DNA of 5,217 nucleotides, taken from NCBI GenBank assembly GCA_001791715.1, contig MGFD01000025.1, positions 1,405-6,621 of the forward strand, read 5' to 3'. This stretch comes from Candidatus Uhrbacteria bacterium RIFOXYB2_FULL_45_11. GTDB lineage: Bacteria; Patescibacteriota; Patescibacteriia; UBA9934; GWF2-40-263. The notes below the pieces were generated by a model. It had not been told where the DNA came from. It ran no database searches and saw nothing but the letters and a program-made list of their open reading frames with translations. Made by a program: the position numbers and the translations under genes. How positions within the stretch are numbered: the stretch's first letter is position 1; each line of letters opens with the position of its first letter. Positions 4,427 to 5,217 of this stretch are shown one piece after another.

Positions 4427-4471
4427 AAGCCTCTCAAGCCTTTCCGGCCTCTCTAGCCTCTCAAGCCTTTC
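4427..4471 (+). repeat. Five tandem 9-nt repeats in the infB leader
   Basis: Consecutive units are AAGCCTCTC, AAGCCTTTC, CGGCCTCTC, TAGCCTCTC and AAGCCTTTC, with no spacer, followed by CCTATCCT and the infB ATG. Consensus is about NRGCCTYTC. The units are closely related to those in the truB leader (NNNCCTTTC) and hold the same orientation relative to the gene. A further AGCCTTTC copy lies upstream at 4346-4353. Confidence 0.85.
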
Positions 4472-4479
4472 CCTATCCT

Positions 4480-5217
4480 ATGAACATTACCGAACTTGCC
4501 CGACGTCTTCGTATTCGCCCAGATGAACTCTTGCAGAAATTGCCAGAGCTCGGTTTTGCGGTTGGTGCACGCGCCATCAAAGTTGATGACCGCCAGGCCC
4601 AAAAAATTATGGAAGCTTGGGCGGAAATGTCTCGTAAAGAGCGTTTGGCGCGCAAAGTGGAAATGCAAAAAGCACATTCGGGCACGCGTCTTGAAATGCC
4701 AGAAGAAGATCGCAAGCCGGTAAAGATTCCGGCGATTACAACCGTGCGCGATTTTGCGTCGCTTTTGAATTTGTCTGTGCCGCGCATCATGCAAGAGCTC
4801 ATGAAAAACGGAATTCTTGCAAGTATCAACGAGCGTATCGATTTTGATACGGCTTCTATTATTGCAGAAGATCTTGGGTTCCGCGCAGAGCTTGATACAG
4901 ACACAAAAAATACGAATGAAGACACATCCGGAATCGACAAAATTCGTGAGCGTTCGGATAGTGAAAAGAAAGAAGATTTGGTCACGCGTCCACCAGTTGT
5001 TGTGGTCATGGGACACGTTGATCACGGAAAAACAAAATTGTTGGACGCAATCCGCACAACAAACGTGATGGCAACAGAGGCCGGAGGAATCACACAGCAC
5101 ATTGGTGCGTATCAAGTAGAACGCAATGGTCGTCATCTCACGTTTATTGATACTCCAGGACACGAAGCGTTTACGGTTATGCGTTCTCGTGGAGCAAAGG
5201 TTGCGGACATTGCAATT
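4480..5217 (+). CDS. infB: Translation initiation factor IF-2, N-terminal part (3' end outside window)
   Basis: IF-2 is the GTPase that places initiator fMet-tRNA on the 30S subunit and promotes 50S joining. The 246 residues present include two IF2_N-type helical modules (about 1-50, MNITELARRLRIRPDELLQKL; and about 86-137, TTVRDFASLLNLSVPRIMQEL). A short charged linker (about 138-170) follows, then the G domain. This shows G1 GHVDHGKT (178-185), the G2 element GGITQHIGAY (202-211) with threonine 205, and G3 DTPGHEAF (224-231). The residue after GKT is lysine (K186), where many IF-2 proteins have serine or threonine. The N-terminal region is short compared with E. coli IF-2 (G domain from about residue 390) and resembles compact forms. 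The ATG at 4480 fits the IF2_N start; no Shine-Dalgarno sequence precedes it, only CCTATCCT after the repeat array. G4, G5 and the C-terminal domains lie beyond the window. Confidence 0.96.
   Translation, partial: MNITELARRLRIRPDELLQKLPELGFAVGARAIKVDDRQAQKIMEAWAEMSRKERLARKVEMQKAHSGTRLEMPEEDRKPVKIPAITTVRDFASLLNLSVPRIMQELMKNGILASINERIDFDTASIIAEDLGFRAELDTDTKNTNEDTSGIDKIRERSDSEKKEDLVTRPPVVVVMGHVDHGKTKLLDAIRTTNVMATEAGGITQHIGAYQVERNGRHLTFIDTPGHEAFTVMRSRGAKVADIAI

Noticed and set aside
4427..4471. CRISPR-like array
   Set aside because: The units are 9 nt with no spacers between them, so this is a simple tandem repeat.
4453..5163. 236-codon minus-strand frame opposite infB
   Set aside because: It is antisense to unmistakable IF-2 motifs, begins inside the G domain and encodes a Cys/His/Phe-rich sequence without family resemblance.

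Overview
The window looks like chromosomal sequence from a bacterium of the Candidate Phyla Radiation (Patescibacteria). This is inferred from the style of the HU protein (GVNPQKPSE in place of the classical GRNPQTGE), a TruB without the usual C-terminal domain, a compact IF-2, several genes with no Shine-Dalgarno sequence, and short palindromic and 9-nt repeats between and inside genes. No 16S or other decisive marker is present, so the placement is tentative. Everything here reads as core housekeeping sequence plus two unrecognised small genes. I see no CRISPR array, tRNA, rRNA, transposase or defence locus.

Layout, left to right. (1) 1-330 (+) is the C-terminal end of a Major Facilitator Superfamily transporter, closed by a strong intrinsic terminator. 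(2) 391-858 (-) is a convergent, unrecognised 155-residue gene with its own promoter, a strong ribosome binding site and a terminator that begins at its stop codon. (3) 976-1266 (-) is an HU-family DNA-binding protein, with a terminator built around a palindromic element. (4) 1288-2847 (-) is RNase Y (rny), 21 nt upstream of HU; HU can be read from rny and also has a good promoter overlapping the rny stop codon. (5) 3079-3789 (-) is truB (tRNA pseudouridine-55 synthase), whose terminator contains its stop codon. (6) 3932-4270 (+) is a divergent, unrecognised 112-residue gene with a good ribosome binding site and terminator. (7) 4480-5217 (+) is the 5' part of infB (translation initiation factor IF-2), running off the window.

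How the genes relate: truB and infB often share a nusA-infB-rbfA-truB operon in bacteria. Here they are close but divergent, with the 112-residue gene between them. RNase Y (mRNA decay), TruB (tRNA modification), IF-2 (translation initiation) and HU (nucleoid) are all information-processing genes.

The most unusual features are small-scale. truB and infB both have leaders made of tandem 9-nt units of the type NNNCCTYTC, ending in CCT directly before ATG and lacking a Shine-Dalgarno sequence. In the truB leader a 21-bp block carrying a palindrome interrupts the 9-nt array without disturbing the flanking units. A second, perfect 20-bp palindrome lies in frame inside truB. A third palindromic element forms the HU terminator. 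Together these suggest dispersed short palindromic elements in this genome. A hairpin just upstream of the probable rny start covers its only Shine-Dalgarno-like sequence.
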